Positions 9,901 through 20,540 are shown, numbered from the stretch's first letter. The stretch is DNA of 64,000 bases from CAVPUA01 sp963708805 (GCA_963708805.1 CAVPUA010000003.1:868001-932000); one strand, 5' to 3'. Notes: generated by a model from the sequence alone, not told the origin. Made by a program: numbers and translations.

Positions 9901-12900
9901 GCCGGAGCAGGTCCACGGGGCCGAGCCGGACACCAACGTCATGCCCGACGGCAGGGTGTCGGTGACGGTGAACGGGCCGGGATCGTCGGACGGACCCGCG
10001 TTGTGCACGTCGATCGTGTAGGTGCCCTGCTGACCGGCGGTGAACGAACCGACGTGCGTCTTGGTGATCACCAGGTGCGCCTGCGGGGTGACCGCGGTGG
10101 TGACGCTCGAGGCGTTGTTCGTCGGGTCGGGGTCGTACGTGCCGGTCGAGACGGCCGCCGAGTTGGTGACGTTGCCCGTGGTCCGACGACGGCAGGGTGA
10201 GCGTGATCGTCAACGATGTTGTCGTTTGCGCCCGACGCGATCGATGCCGACTTGGTGCAGGTGATCGTGCCGGATCCGATGGAGGCCGTCCAGCCGGCGA
10301 GCAACCGGGAGCAGTGGCCCCGGTGGGAAGGTGTCGGTGACCACCAGCGGACCGGTCGCCGTGCTGGGCCCGTTGTCGTGCAGCGTGATCGACCAGGACG
10401 ACGGCTGACCCGGGACGATCGATCCACTTGCTGTCTTGACGATCGAGACATCTGCGGACGGGATGAAGGCATTGGCCGTCGCGCTGTTGGTCTGGTAGGC
10501 GCCGTCTCCGGACACCGATGATCCGGTCGCGTCCTGGAAGGTGCCCGCCACCGAGTTGGTGTTGGGCGTGGAGCCGGTGGCGGCCGCCGGCGGACGGCGT
10601 GGCGGAGTACGTCAGGGTCAGCGGGCTGCCCTGGACGATCGTTCCCGGCACTGTGAACGCCAGGTGCTGGCCGGAGATCGCCGGGTCGGTGCCCGCCGTG
10701 CCGTTGTATTTCACCTGCCGGTGTCGAACGTCCAGTTCGCGGGCAGGGTGTCGATGAGCTGACGCCTTGGGCGCTGGCCGCCGTGGTGTCGGCGATCGTC
10801 ACCGTCCACTGGTAGGCGCGTGTTCGGAACCGCGTTGCCGGTCTGGGCAGTCTTGGTCAGCACGACGTGCGGCAACACCGGTGTCACGGCGGCCGTGCTG
10901 GTTGCCGGCCCGTACTGCCGGTAACGCGGGTCGGACGGCGAGACTCCGGCGACCGCGTCCCAGGTGCTGCTCGCCGTGTTCGCGATCGCGACGCCGGCTC
11001 GGGTACTGGTCACGACGAGCGTCTCGCCGTACGTCAGGTTCGTCGGCGTGCCGGTGGGCACCGAGGCCAGGTTCCAGGTGATCGTGCGGGTGCTCGAGTC
11101 GAACACGCCACCGTTCGAGATGGCGGTCGGGTCGGTGAGCGCGGCCGGGATCGGATCCGTCACGACCACGTCGTAGGCGGTCGAGGTGCCGGCGTTGGTC
11201 ACCTTGACCGTGTAGGTGAAGCTCTGGCCGGGCACCGGCGACGACGTCGGGGTGCTCTTGGTCAGGGTCAGGCTCGGCTCGGCGACCGTGACGGTGGCGC
11301 TGGCCGGACCGGAGTGCCGGGCGAAGGTCGTCGGATCGGGAATCGTCGTCGGATCGGGTCCGGCGGTCGAGTTCCAGTACACGGCGGCCGAGTTGAGCAG
11401 GCCCGCCGGCGCGACGACGTTCAGGCCGGACGCCTTGTAGGTCGCCGCGGGGTAGGCCGTGTAGACGATGGTGATCGTCCGGGCGCTGCCGATCGCGGGC
11501 AGGTCGCCGAGGAACCAGGCCAGCCGCGTCTGTCCGTTGGCCGCCTTGGTCGGCGTGGGCAGGCCCTGGCAGGTGGTGCCGTCGGTCGAGGAGCACGAAC
11601 CGTAGGCGTCGAAGGTCAGGCCGTCGGGCAACGTGTCGATCACGGTGGCGTTGGGCAGCGTCACGTCGGCGGGGACGGTCGTCGTGACGGTGTAGGTCGT
11701 GTCCTGGCCGATCGTGACCGACGTCGGGTTCGCCGTCTTGGTGGCCACCGCGGCGGACGGAACGGTGACGGTGTCACTGCCGGTCGCGGTGTAACCGGCG
11801 ATGGCATCGGCTGAGGTACGGGCGCCGGGGAACGTCGCGGGATCCAGGCTGTCGGCGGTGGCCGTCACGCTGTTCTGGAACGCGTCGCCGGCCGCCGTCG
11901 GGTCGGGCAGCGACGAGACGTAGGTCAGTGCCTGCCCGATCGTGGGGACCGACGGGGCGAGCGACGAGAGCGTCCAGGTGATCACGTAGCCCGACGTCGA
12001 GTCACCGCTCACGACGCCGCTGTTGCTGATCGACGTGGGCGCCGACATGCCGACCGGGAGGGTGTCGACGACCGAGACGTCGTGAGCCGTGGAGACGTTG
12101 CTGACCACGTTCGAGTCCGCGACGCGCACCGTGTACGTGACCGCGGTGCCCGGAGGCGCGGCCTGGCTGACGTTGTCCGTCTTGGTCACGACGATGTTCG
12201 GCTCGACGATGGTGGCCGAGGTGGTGTTGGACGAGATGGGTGTCATGGCCGTCCCGCCGGCGTTCGTGTACGGCATCGACGCGGCGTTGGTCAGCGTCCC
12301 CGAGCGCTTGTTGGCCGAGCTGTCGAGCACGAGCGTGTCGAAGGTCAAGGTGATCGTGACGTTCGACGCGCCGGCCACGATCGGCGATGCGAACGTCAGT
12401 CCGACGCTGCTGCTCGAAGTCGCGAGCGCGTACCCGGTGGGCGGCGTCGACGATCCGTTGACCTTCGCGCTGCCGGCGACGTAGCTCTGGTTGACGAGGG
12501 GGTCGTTGATCTGGCCGCTGTACAGGCTGGTGCCGGCCGCGACAGTCGCGGTCACGCTGTAGCTGATCGTCTCGCCGATGGTGGCCTGCACGGCGGTGTT
12601 GCCGGATTCGGTGACCGGCAGTAGTGACGATCGACTTGGCCAGCGTCGGCGCCGGCAGGAAGACGTTGGTCGGGATCGGACGCCGCCGGCACGCCGTTGG
12701 TGCCCGGGGCGTAGGTCGACGGAGACGCGCCGTTGTCGGGCACGTTCTGGTAGCCGGTCACCGATGCCGTGCTGATCACGTTCTCGCCGCCGACCAGGGT
12801 GGCCGGAAGGGCGACGGTGTAGGTCAGCGACTTCGTGCCACCGGACGCCGCGATCGGACCGGGCAGCGACGCCCAGTCGATGACCGGCTTGCCCCCGACG

Positions 12901-15395
12901 ATCGTGCACACGCCGCCGTCCGAGATCGCCGTGACGCCGGCGCAGGACGTGATCTGCGTCGGCAGCACCTCGTGGACCGACGTGTTCTGAGCCGGCGCGG
13001 CGCCGGTGTTCGTGACGTCGACGCGGTAGACGACCGAGTCACCGTCGTGGACCTGGACGTTGTCGACGTTCGCGCCGTTCACGGTGCCGGAGTTGACCTG
13101 CTGGACGCCGTGGGTGATACCGAGCAGCGGCTGGCCGAGGTCGTAGTCGACCTGGGCCCGCAGCGATATCGCGCTACCCGTCGTGTTGGTCTGGGTCAGC
13201 TTCATCAGGTTGCCGGTCAGGTCGAAGGCGTTGCCCGCCGTCGGGTCGGCGGTGGCGGTGACCGCCAGGTCGACGAGGAACACCTCGCCGGGGTTCACGA
13301 AGTTGTCGGCGCCGACCTGACGATCCGACAGGGTCCACGTGAGCTGCCCACTCTGGCTCGTGTCGGGTGCCACCGGGGTCACCGTGCTTCCCGTCGTGTA
13401 CGCGGCGGAGTTGGCGACGTAGGCGGTGTTCGGCGGCAACAGGTCGGTGATCACCGGGTTGCGGCTGTCGAGGCCGCTCGGGAAGTCGACCTCGAGCTGG
13501 AAGCAGATCGTGTCGCCGCGGGTGTAGGTGGGCGCGGGGGCGGTCACGTAGGTCGCGCTCGAGCAGTCCACGGCGCCGGAGGCCCGCTGCGCGATGCGTT
13601 TCACGAGCACCGGCTCGGTGGTCGATTCGCTGGCCTGGCTGGTGTTGTTCGCCGTCCGCGGCGTGTTCTCGCCCGCAGAGATCGTCGGCGCCGTCGTCGC
13701 GGTGCAGGTCCGGTCGACGGCGGTGCCGTCGGTGCAGACCGCGGTGACGGTGCCGCCGATCGCGACGTGGTTCGTCAGCGAGTCGCCGGCGACGGTCGGG
13801 TCGCCGGCTCGGCTGGTGTACGCGACGCGGTCGTCGGTCGGCACGGTGATCGTCGTGTCGGTGTCCGCCGCGATCCGACCGGCCAGATCCCAGGTCAGGG
13901 TGTAGACGCCGGCGTTGTCGGTCGACGAGGTGTAGGGCAGGCTCGGCTGGCGCGTGTCACTCGAGCACTCGGGTGCCGCGGAATCGCCGGCCGGGCACAG
14001 ACCGTCGGGCAGCGTGTCGGTGATGACGACGTTGCTCGCGTACCGGTACTCGCTGGTCTCGTAGTGCAGCGTGTAGAGATGCTGTCCGGCCTGGCTGAAG
14101 GTCGGGTCGTCGACCGTCTTCTGAATGGCCAGGTCGACTGCTTCCACCGTCGTGTCGCCGGATGCGCTGATCGGGTTCGTGCCGGCGCCCAGCGATCCCT
14201 GGAAGTTGCCGCTGGCGACGGCGAGGTTCGACAGCGACTGGCCGTCGACCGTCTCGGCCCCGCTGTTGTTGTCGAGGTTCGAGCCCTGCTTCAGCGTGCT
14301 GCCGGCCGGCGTGGACATCGCCACGTTCTCGCGCAGCGGGATCGCGGCCAGGTAGGTGATCGTCGTGGAGGCGCCGGCCGCCAGATTGCCGATCGACCAC
14401 TGGACATGGGTGTAGATCGCTGATCCCGTTCCGCTGCCGCTGGTCACCGGCTGGACCGGGTCGGAGTCGTCGCCGGCGGAGGCCACGAGGGATTCGGTGG
14501 TGACCGAGGCCGGCGTGAGGCAGGTGCCGGTGAGGGTCGATCCCGCGCTCAGCAGCGCCGCGCCCGGGTACTCGGTCGGGTTGCCGGGGTTGGTCGGCGC
14601 GTTCGTGGTGTTGTCGACGCCGCCGCACCCGAGGAACTCGAGGCCGGCCGGAAGGTAGTCGTCGATGACGATGCCGTTGGTTGCCGCGACGTTCGTGTTG
14701 CTCACCTTGATCGAGTAGGTCGCTTGGTGATCGTGCACGCCGCGCGGCAACTCACTCTCGGGGCTGTTCTCCGTCTTGGTGACCGAGATCGGGGTGATCT
14801 TGGTCGAGGACGACACAGCCGAGCCGGACGACGCCGTGTAGTTGCTGGGAACGGCCGTGGACGAAAACTTCACCAGGGTGCGGGGGTCGCCCTCGATGTA
14901 GGCGGTCGCCGAGTCGGCGTAGCTCGCGCCGGGCAGGATCGCCTTCGCCTGTCCTTGCACGGCGGCCTTGACCTGGAAGGTGATCGCGTAGGTGGCGTTG
15001 GGAGCGAGATCGGTCGCGTTGTCCCAGTAGAGGGTGGTCTTGCCGGTCGAAGGGTCGACGTAGCTCGTCGGGTCGCCGAGATCGCCGGGCGTCGCACTGC
15101 CCGCGACGTAACCGACACCGGCTGGGAGCACGTCCTCCACCGCGACGTTGTAGCCATTTGCGCCGCCGGGATTACTCACAGTAAGCGCAATTGTCGCCGC
15201 TGATCCGTACAAAACGGTCGCAGGAGCACTGTCTGTGACGACGACACCCGGCGTCGCGGCGTCGGCGGGCGTCGCCGTGATGAGGATGATCGACACCGTC
15301 GACGCGATGAGCGCGACGACTGCGGAAAGCGCGGTAAGCCCGAGCCGTCCGGGCTTTTTGGGCAGGTTCAGCCGCAATCCGACTGCCTTGATCAT
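6901..15395 (-). CDS. Giant DUF11-repeat surface protein with LAATG sorting signal (frame broken by indels)
   Basis: About 2,830 residues if read through. The N-terminus is a Sec signal (hydrophobic core near residues 17-43, ending ATPADAA). Many Ig-like DUF11 domains follow, with the recurring pattern VTDTLPAG..fvS....W.C....VTC. The C-terminus is LAATG, a hydrophobic helix and IIARRRTT, a LAxTG signal of the kind used by class E sortases. The first 930 codons (15395-12690) and 12620-10860 are intact. Shifts occur near 12680, 12625, 10850 and 10750, then every 200-500 bases down to about 7450. Several read as homopolymer loss or one extra C, so consensus error is likely, although decay of the repeat half cannot be excluded. 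AGAGG precedes the ATG. Probably a cell-wall-attached stalk or adhesin; the ligand is unknown. Confidence 0.8.
7180..10400 (-). repeat. Diverged DUF11 repeats in the C-terminal half of the giant surface protein
   Basis: At least nine copies of a domain of roughly 125-130 residues (about 370-400 bases) can be counted by their core motif (D.LPaG..fvS, then W.C, then VTC). The cores fall near 7240, 7640, 8000, 8410, 8820, 9190, 9580, 9945 and 10320. Copies are clearly related but not identical, so this is old domain duplication and not a recent tandem expansion. Confidence 0.7.
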
Positions 15396-15759
15396 GGCCG
15401 ACCTCTACTGGGTTCGGGATGCGTCGAGTCACGGGCGCTCGATGACGCAGCCGGTTGGCACCCCGATTGCTTCGCTGCTCTCAATCCACAGACGTCTGCT
15501 CGACTGTTGCCCGAAGTAAAGCCTACGTGTGGTCATCGCGTCAAATTTACGGTGCCGCCGCGTATTAGTGGCCGAGCGCATCGTGGCCGACGCCGTTCGC
15601 CGCGCACGCGCGCGTCGGTCACCCCGAGCGATCTGACCCCGCCATAACCGAGCCCGCGTACCGGCGTCGCCAATCACCCGCAGTCTCGTCGGCTGATCCA
15701 ACCGTCGCGACCGGCGACATGATCTTGCTGCCGGGCCGTCTTCGTAGGGAGGCCGCACA
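15396..15759. other. Divergent promoter region; 10-bp palindrome
   Basis: This region separates the divergent DUF11 and HTH genes and presumably holds both promoters. A 10-bp palindrome CAGACGTCTG lies at 15489-15498, about 95 bases upstream of the DUF11 start. A short AT-richer patch is at 15540-15570. No coding frame is convincing. Confidence 0.4.
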
Positions 15760-16008
15760 GTGCTGGCTCGTTCCTGGGAGGGATCGGCGTTGTTGATCAA
15801 GGGTGTTCGGATCACCGGTAAGGACCGCGAGAAGCTGACCGAGAAGGTCAAGCGTCAGTACGCGAAGGGTTCGGGGATTCGGACGATCGCCTCGGCGCAC
15901 GGGCGCTCGTACGGTTTCATTCACATGCTGTTGGTCGAGGGCGGCGTCGAGATCCGCCCGCGCGGTGGCCGCAACCGCACCTCCGCAAACGCGAGGGCCC
16001 GAAGTTAG
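15760..16008 (+). CDS. Small helix-turn-helix DNA-binding protein
   Basis: An 82-aa basic protein with the core KDREKLTEKVKRQYAKGSG, then IRTIASAHGRSYGFIHMLL, then VEIRPRGGRNR. This matches a small HTH family widespread in actinobacteria, in which the second block is the helix-turn-helix. The GTG at 15760 has AGGGAGG seven bases upstream. A TTG at 15790 with its own GGGAGGG is an alternative that would trim ten residues. The role in this family is not established; it probably binds DNA as a single-domain regulator. Confidence 0.8.
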   Translation: MLARSWEGSALLIKGVRITGKDREKLTEKVKRQYAKGSGIRTIASAHGRSYGFIHMLLVEGGVEIRPRGGRNRTSANARARS

Positions 16009-16024
16009 CCGCCGCCAGCTGGGG

Positions 16025-16057
16025 TCGGCCCGGTCGCAGTACAGGCCGCCGGGCCGA
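16025..16057 (+). terminator. Hairpin terminator after the HTH gene
   Basis: A 9-bp perfect stem (TCGGCCCGG / CCGGGCCGA) with a 15-base loop, 17 bases after the HTH stop and 18 bases before the MgtC-like start. No T-run. Confidence 0.5.
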
Positions 16058-16074
16058 ACCCCTACGGTGGACCC

Positions 16075-16842
16075 GTGAGCGGCCCCAGTGACGCGGAGTT
16101 CGTGCTGCGGCTCCTGCTGGCTGCCGGCTGCGGGCTGCTGATCGGCCTCGAGCGCCAGTACCGCTCGCGCACCGCCGGCTTGCGGACGAATGCCTTGGTC
16201 GCGGCCGGTGCGTGCGTGTTCGTGCTCTTCGGCGAGCAGGCGGGCACCGCGACGGCGCCGATCCAGATCACGGCCTACGTCGTCTCGGGCGTCGGGTTTC
16301 TCGGCGGTGGCGTGATCCTCCGTCAAGGGTTCGCCGTCCAGGGACTGAACACGGCGGCGACGCTGTGGTGCTCGGCGGCGATCGGCTGTCAGGCGGCCGC
16401 CGGTCACGTGGTGCCGGCGCTCGCGACGACAGGTGTGGTGCTGGCGATCCACCTGTTGTTGCGGCCAGTGGGCCGCCTCGTCGACCGGGCGCCAGCAGCG
16501 AAGGGCGAGGCGGTGTCGATTTACACCGTCCGGGCCCGGACGGTGCGCGGGCACGAGCCGCAGCTGCGGGCCCAGCTGTTGGATGCGTTCGCCGACCCGG
16601 ACTTCACCCTGCAAGGGCTGTCGAGCCAACCCGCGCTGGACGACACCAGCGGCGACCTGCTCGATCTACGCGTCGACCTGATCATCGAGGGGGACGCGGC
16701 CACCCGGCTCGACTCGATCATCACCCGGCTTTCGCTCGAGCCCGGCGTCCGGTCGCTGTCCTGGCAGGCCGAGGACCCCGACGTCCGGCCCGACGACGAC
16801 CGTGACGATCTCCCCGCGCGTCGCGCTGGATACCGCGGCTGA
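16075..16842 (+). CDS. MgtC/SapB family membrane protein
   Basis: A 255-aa protein. The first 140 residues are the MgtC/SapB membrane domain, with the family hallmark GLLIGLERQYRSRTAGLRTNALVAAG and the glycine-rich GVGFLGGGVILRQG. A cytosolic C-terminal domain of about 110 residues resembles the ACT-like tail of MgtC proteins. The family is linked to growth at low Mg2+, modulation of the F-ATPase and survival under stress; it is not itself a proven Mg2+ importer. The last codons overlap a frame belonging to a GntR fragment downstream. Confidence 0.88.
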   Translation: MSGPSDAEFVLRLLLAAGCGLLIGLERQYRSRTAGLRTNALVAAGACVFVLFGEQAGTATAPIQITAYVVSGVGFLGGGVILRQGFAVQGLNTAATLWCSAAIGCQAAAGHVVPALATTGVVLAIHLLLRPVGRLVDRAPAAKGEAVSIYTVRARTVRGHEPQLRAQLLDAFADPDFTLQGLSSQPALDDTSGDLLDLRVDLIIEGDAATRLDSIITRLSLEPGVRSLSWQAEDPDVRPDDDRDDLPARRAGYRG

Positions 16843-17098
16843 CGCGTCCTGGTCGCGACAGCCAGTAGGGGGCTCGACAGCGCTCGCCGCGATCGTCGAA
16901 TCCATCATGTCGTCGCTGCGCGATTCGATTCAGGCCTACGTCACCAGCGGGACCGTGCCCGAGTGGGCGACGATGCTTCGCCGGTTGCGCACCGAACATC
17001 GCACGATCTTCGACGCGGTGCTGGCCGGTGAGCCCGCGTTGGCCTCTCGCCGCGTGGCTGCGCACATCGAGGGCTTCTACCGCTCGACCCTGGCCTGA
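16843..17098 (+). pseudogene. C-terminal remnant of a GntR/FadR-family regulator (FCD domain)
   Basis: The open stretch encodes about 85 residues matching the end of an FCD ligand-binding domain: ALAAIVESIMSSLRDSI, then RLRTEHRTIFDAVLAGEPALA, then RVAAHIEGFYRSTLA. In intact FadR-type regulators this part contains two of the metal or ligand-binding histidines. The winged-helix N-terminus and the first half of FCD are missing. The frame runs back into the 3' end of the MgtC-like gene with no start or ribosome site. I read it as a truncated remnant left by deletion or recombination. Confidence 0.65.
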
Positions 17099-17271
17099 TG
17101 CACCGATGCCCGGAGCCGTCCGTTGTGCCCGTAATCAACTCTGCGTGATTGGACCGTCACGGATCCGGGTAACACCTCATCAGGTTCAGCACAGTCCTTC
17201 CGGGGGATCGGCACGCACGCCGTAGCTGCTCAGTCAGTGCGGCACCGCACGACTACCCCGAGGAATCACGC

Positions 17272-17868
17272 ATGACGGCAAGGCAAATCCGCCACGCACT
17301 GATCGTCTCGCCAACCGGATGGCGAGCCGTCACGCTGCTTACCGCGGTGATCGCGGTGATCATCGTCGGCGCTCTCGGTACGGCGTCCGCGCGCTCGACG
17401 GTCGTCGCCCAGCCGACGGCGCCGGCCACCTCACGCGCGCCCCTCGTTGCGCTGCCGCCGGTCAATCTGGCCGCCCAACGGTCGACCGTGCCGGCGGCCG
17501 TCACGCCGGAATCGCTGGCGCCCGTCGCGTCACATTCCGAGCCGGCAGCCACCCGACCGATCGCTCGGCCACCAGTCAGCACCGCCTCCAGCACCGCCTC
17601 CACGACTGACTCCAGCGCCGGGTACGGATGCGCCGCCGCCCTTCAGTATCTGCACGCGAACGCGGCACCCGGCTCTACCGTCGAATGCCCCGCGAACGCC
17701 GATGGGCGGCAAGCCATGACCTGCGTCAACCTCCCGCCCCAGTGCACCGGATTGCTCATCGAGATCGCCGTGCCGTGTCCCGCTGCGTACATGAACGAGG
17801 CCAGCAACTCATGGGTGCTCCTCGGACTCCGACAGGGCCCGATCGACCCCTACGGCTACTGCCACTGA
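17272..17868 (+). CDS. Secreted or anchored protein with six-cysteine C-terminal domain
   Basis: A 198-aa protein of unknown function. A single hydrophobic segment (about residues 18-38) acts as signal or anchor. An 80-residue Ala/Pro/Ser/Thr-rich linker follows. The C-terminal 80 residues form a compact domain with six Cys (in YGCAAA, VECPA, MTCVN, PQCTG, VPCPA and a final YCH) and the well-conserved-looking MNEASNSWVLL...PIDPYGYC. The even number of cysteines suggests three disulphides outside the cell. It is followed closely by the lipoprotein at 17907. Confidence 0.75.
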   Translation: MTARQIRHALIVSPTGWRAVTLLTAVIAVIIVGALGTASARSTVVAQPTAPATSRAPLVALPPVNLAAQRSTVPAAVTPESLAPVASHSEPAATRPIARPPVSTASSTASTTDSSAGYGCAAALQYLHANAAPGSTVECPANADGRQAMTCVNLPPQCTGLLIEIAVPCPAAYMNEASNSWVLLGLRQGPIDPYGYCH

Positions 17869-17906
17869 CAGAGGACGGCGGGCGGCTTCCCTTAGCATCA
17901 GCGGGT

Positions 17907-19114
17907 ATGCGCACGCGGCTGCCAGTGATCGGACTGGCGGCGGCCGTCCTGGTCCTGGCGGCGTGCACGAGCGCCCACCGCACCACGTCGGCCCATCCCG
18001 CACCCGCGTCGACGTCCGCCGGGTCGAGCCCGTCCGCCGTGTGGCCGCGAGCCCGACGGTCGTGGACGCCCCGTCGACCTCGGCGTCTCCGGTGCCGGTG
18101 GCTCGGCATTCGGCGATCAGCCCGGCGGCGCCGGCCGCGGTCTCGGCTCCGGGAAACTCCTCGGGCGGCGTGCCTGTGCCGGCGGCCGCGCAGGCGGTCG
18201 ACACGTCCCACCCCACCCGGGTGATCGGGAACGGAACCGCGGCGAGCTGCACATCTGCCGCGGTCGTCGCGGCTGTTGCCGCGGGCGGGATCATCACCTT
18301 CGCCTGCGGAGCGTCGCCGGTCACGATCCCGATGGCCGCAACGGCCAAGGTGGTCAACACCAGCGCCCAGGTCGTCCTCGACGGTGGCGGGAAGGTGACG
18401 CTCGACGGGGGCGGCGCCCGGCGGATCCTCTACCTGGACACCTGCGATCAGGCCCAGGTGTGGACGACGTCGCACTGCCAGGACCAGACGACACCCCAGC
18501 TCACTGTCCAGGGGCTGACGTTCGCGAACGGCAACTCGACCGGGCAGACGTTCGACGGCGGCGGAGGAGGCGCGATCTTCGACCGGGGCGGACGGGTGAA
18601 GGTGGTCGACTCGAGATTCGTCGACAATCGCTGCGATGCGAGCGGTCCAGATCTCGGCGGGGCGGCCGTGCGCGCCCTGTCGCAGTCGGGCGGCCAGCCC
18701 GTCTACGTCGTGGGCAGCACGTTCACCGGCGGCTCGTGTTCGAACGGCGCCGCGCTGTCGAGCATCGGCGTGTCATGGGTCGTGCTCAACAGCGTCTTCT
18801 CGGGTAATCAGGCCACCGGACACGGGGCGAATCCGGCCCAGGCCGGTACGCCCGGCGGGGGCAGCGGCGGCGCGATCTACACCGACGGCGACCAATACAC
18901 CGTGAGCGTCGCCGGATCGGTGATCACCGGCAACCACGCGAATGCCGGTGGTGGCGCGATCTTCTTCGTCAGCAACGACCGCACCGGGACTCTGTCGATC
19001 GACCACAGCCAGTTGACCAAGAACCCGAACGACGGCTTCCAGACCGCTGGACTGCCCGGCATCTTCTTCCTGGGTTCCGGATCGCCAACGGTCACCAACT
19101 CGACGATCAGCTGA
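17907..19114 (+). CDS. Lipoprotein with right-handed parallel beta-helix (one frameshift)
   Basis: A lipoprotein signal with lipobox LAACTS begins at the ATG at 17907. A Ser/Ala/Pro linker follows. From about residue 110 a pectate-lyase-like right-handed beta-helix shows repeated short strands (VVLDGGGKVTLDGGG, LTVQGLTFANGNS, VKVVDSRFVDNRC, YVVGSTFTGGSC, VVLNSVFSGNQA, VAGSVITGNHA). It ends VTNSTIS. The reading frame changes near 18043 inside the linker; both sides are coherent, so a one-base error is likely. Such folds bind or cleave polysaccharide, or act as adhesins. No catalytic residues could be assigned. Confidence 0.75.
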
Positions 19115-19120
19115 TCCGCC

Positions 19121-19813
19121 TCAGGCGCCGAACGCGAAATGCGACGTCGCGTCGAGAAGGGGTCCGAAGACCACCACGCCGACAGCGACGAGCACGACGC
19201 TCCACAGAACGAGCGAGCGGATCGATCGCGTTCCCCTGGCGACGGCCGCGAACAGCAACAACCCGACCGCGGCGAAAAGCAGTGCGTCGCCGAAGTAGTG
19301 CAGCCGGATGAGGTAGGCGCCGAGTGCTTCGCCAACGAACACGCTCGGCAGGAACGCGCCTCCCAGTGGTCTCAGGCGGCCCGGTGCGCGTCGCCAGGCC
19401 CAGGCCGCCCAGCCGAACAATGGCCCGCCGATCACCGCGCACGCCGACCAGAACGCGATCTCGTTGTCGGCGACCGCGAATCCCCGCAGTGCGGTGGCTA
19501 GGTAATAGCCGGCCACCTCCGCGAGACAGGCCGACAGGCCGGCGACGACAGCGACGATGCGCGTGCGTGGCCACAGGCCGGCAACGAAAGCTCCGAACAG
19601 CCAGGGGCTGGCCGCGTTGGCCAACGATGCCCACGGACCCGACAGCTCGGTCTGGCCGAACGACGTGGCCACGCCGATCGCCGCGCCCAGTGCGAGAGCT
19701 GGCAGTAGCGCGAACCGACCCACGTGCCCTCCTCGTGCCGGCGCCGTCCGGGCCGACATCACGATCATCAGGCCCGCCCGGCCGGATCGCATCAGGGTCT
19801 TTCCTGACTTCAC
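19121..19813 (-). CDS. Six-helix membrane protein, DUF6518-like
   Basis: Up to 230 aa with about six hydrophobic helices, beginning FALLPALALGAAIGVATSFGQTEL and containing GYYLATALRGFA and HYFGDALLFAAVGLLLF. It resembles the actinobacterial DUF6518 family of uncharacterised membrane proteins. The start is uncertain: GTG at 19813, or internal ATGs down to 19759, none with a strong ribosome site. It converges on the beta-helix lipoprotein with only six bases between stops and no terminator visible. Confidence 0.65.
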   Translation of the reverse strand: MKSGKTLMRSGRAGLMIVMSARTAPARGGHVGRFALLPALALGAAIGVATSFGQTELSGPWASLANAASPWLFGAFVAGLWPRTRIVAVVAGLSACLAEVAGYYLATALRGFAVADNEIAFWSACAVIGGPLFGWAAWAWRRAPGRLRPLGGAFLPSVFVGEALGAYLIRLHYFGDALLFAAVGLLLFAAVARGTRSIRSLVLWSVVLVAVGVVVFGPLLDATSHFAFGA

Positions 19814-19905
19814 CCGACTCGAAAGTCCAGCCGCGCGGAGATTAGTCGTTGATCAACACGGGTACATCGACTCCACGTCAGGTTGTCGGCAGAGGGGAAT
19901 GCATC

Positions 19906-20187
19906 ATGACCACGTACGGCACCAGTTCCGCCCGAACCGGATCCAACGGATTGGCCATCGCCGGTCTGGTCTGCGGGATCGTCGGAATCTTTCTCCTGAA
20001 CTACATCCTCGGACCCCTCGCGATCATCTTCGGCGGTGTCGGCCTGTCCAAGGCGAACCGCGGGGGTGACCACCGCACGATGTCGCTCTGGAGCATCGCC
20101 TTGGGCATCTTCGACCTGGTCCTGTTCGGCGTCGTTCTCGCGCTGATGGCATCGCACGGCGGCCACTTCTCGTATCACGTCGGCTGA
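19906..20187 (+). CDS. DUF4190-type small membrane protein
   Basis: A 93-aa protein with two transmembrane helices in the pattern of DUF4190: a polar N-terminus, NGLAIAGLVCGIVGIFLL, GPLAIIFGGVGLSKANRGG and a second helix around LVLFGVVLALMA. The ATG at 19906 has AGAGGGGA upstream; an earlier in-frame start adds residues that do not fit the family. Function unknown; such proteins often sit with secreted or signalling genes. Confidence 0.75.
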   Translation: MTTYGTSSARTGSNGLAIAGLVCGIVGIFLLNYILGPLAIIFGGVGLSKANRGGDHRTMSLWSIALGIFDLVLFGVVLALMASHGGHFSYHVG

Positions 20188-20227
20188 CGCGCGCGTCCAC
20201 GAAAACGATCTTCAAGTCGCTGTCGTC

Positions 20228-20509
20228 GTGTCGAGGCTGCTCGACGGCCGGCGATGGCACCATGAAGCTGTGGCCGATACCGACACCGTTCGCGCCGAGG
20301 CGGAGCGCATGATCGCTGCGCTCAAGAGCCAGACCGAGCTGACGAATCCGGGCGAGTTCGCAGTAGACCGAGCCCGTACTCGGCTGGTCGTGGCGTTGAT
20401 GGAACTCGGCGATGATCCATGCAGCGGTGAGTTGCACGCCGAGGCGTCGGTCGTCCTAGATCAACTCTCCGACATGTTGGAGGACCCGGCCCTGCGGCTG
20501 GGCTGGTGA
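20228..20509 (+). CDS. Small hypothetical protein
   Basis: A 93-aa (or, from a GTG at 20270, 79-aa) acidic helical protein. The C-terminal two thirds have protein-like composition (RMIAALKSQTELTNPGEF, RTRLVVALMELGDDP, EASVVLDQLSDMLEDPAL). No recognised family and no clear ribosome site, so both start and reality are uncertain. It converges on the FKBP lipoprotein. Confidence 0.45.
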   Translation: MSRLLDGRRWHHEAVADTDTVRAEAERMIAALKSQTELTNPGEFAVDRARTRLVVALMELGDDPCSGELHAEASVVLDQLSDMLEDPALRLGW

Positions 20510-20540
20510 ACCGACCGTGCCGGGGTCGGGTCTTCCCTGC

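Noticed and set aside
7450..12690. Programmed frameshifting in the DUF11 gene
   Set aside because: Shifts are too many, in both directions and without slippery heptamers or downstream structures; sequencing error or decay explains them better.
12624..14423. 599-codon plus-strand frame
   Set aside because: Antisense of the intact part of the DUF11 gene; no ribosome site or protein family.
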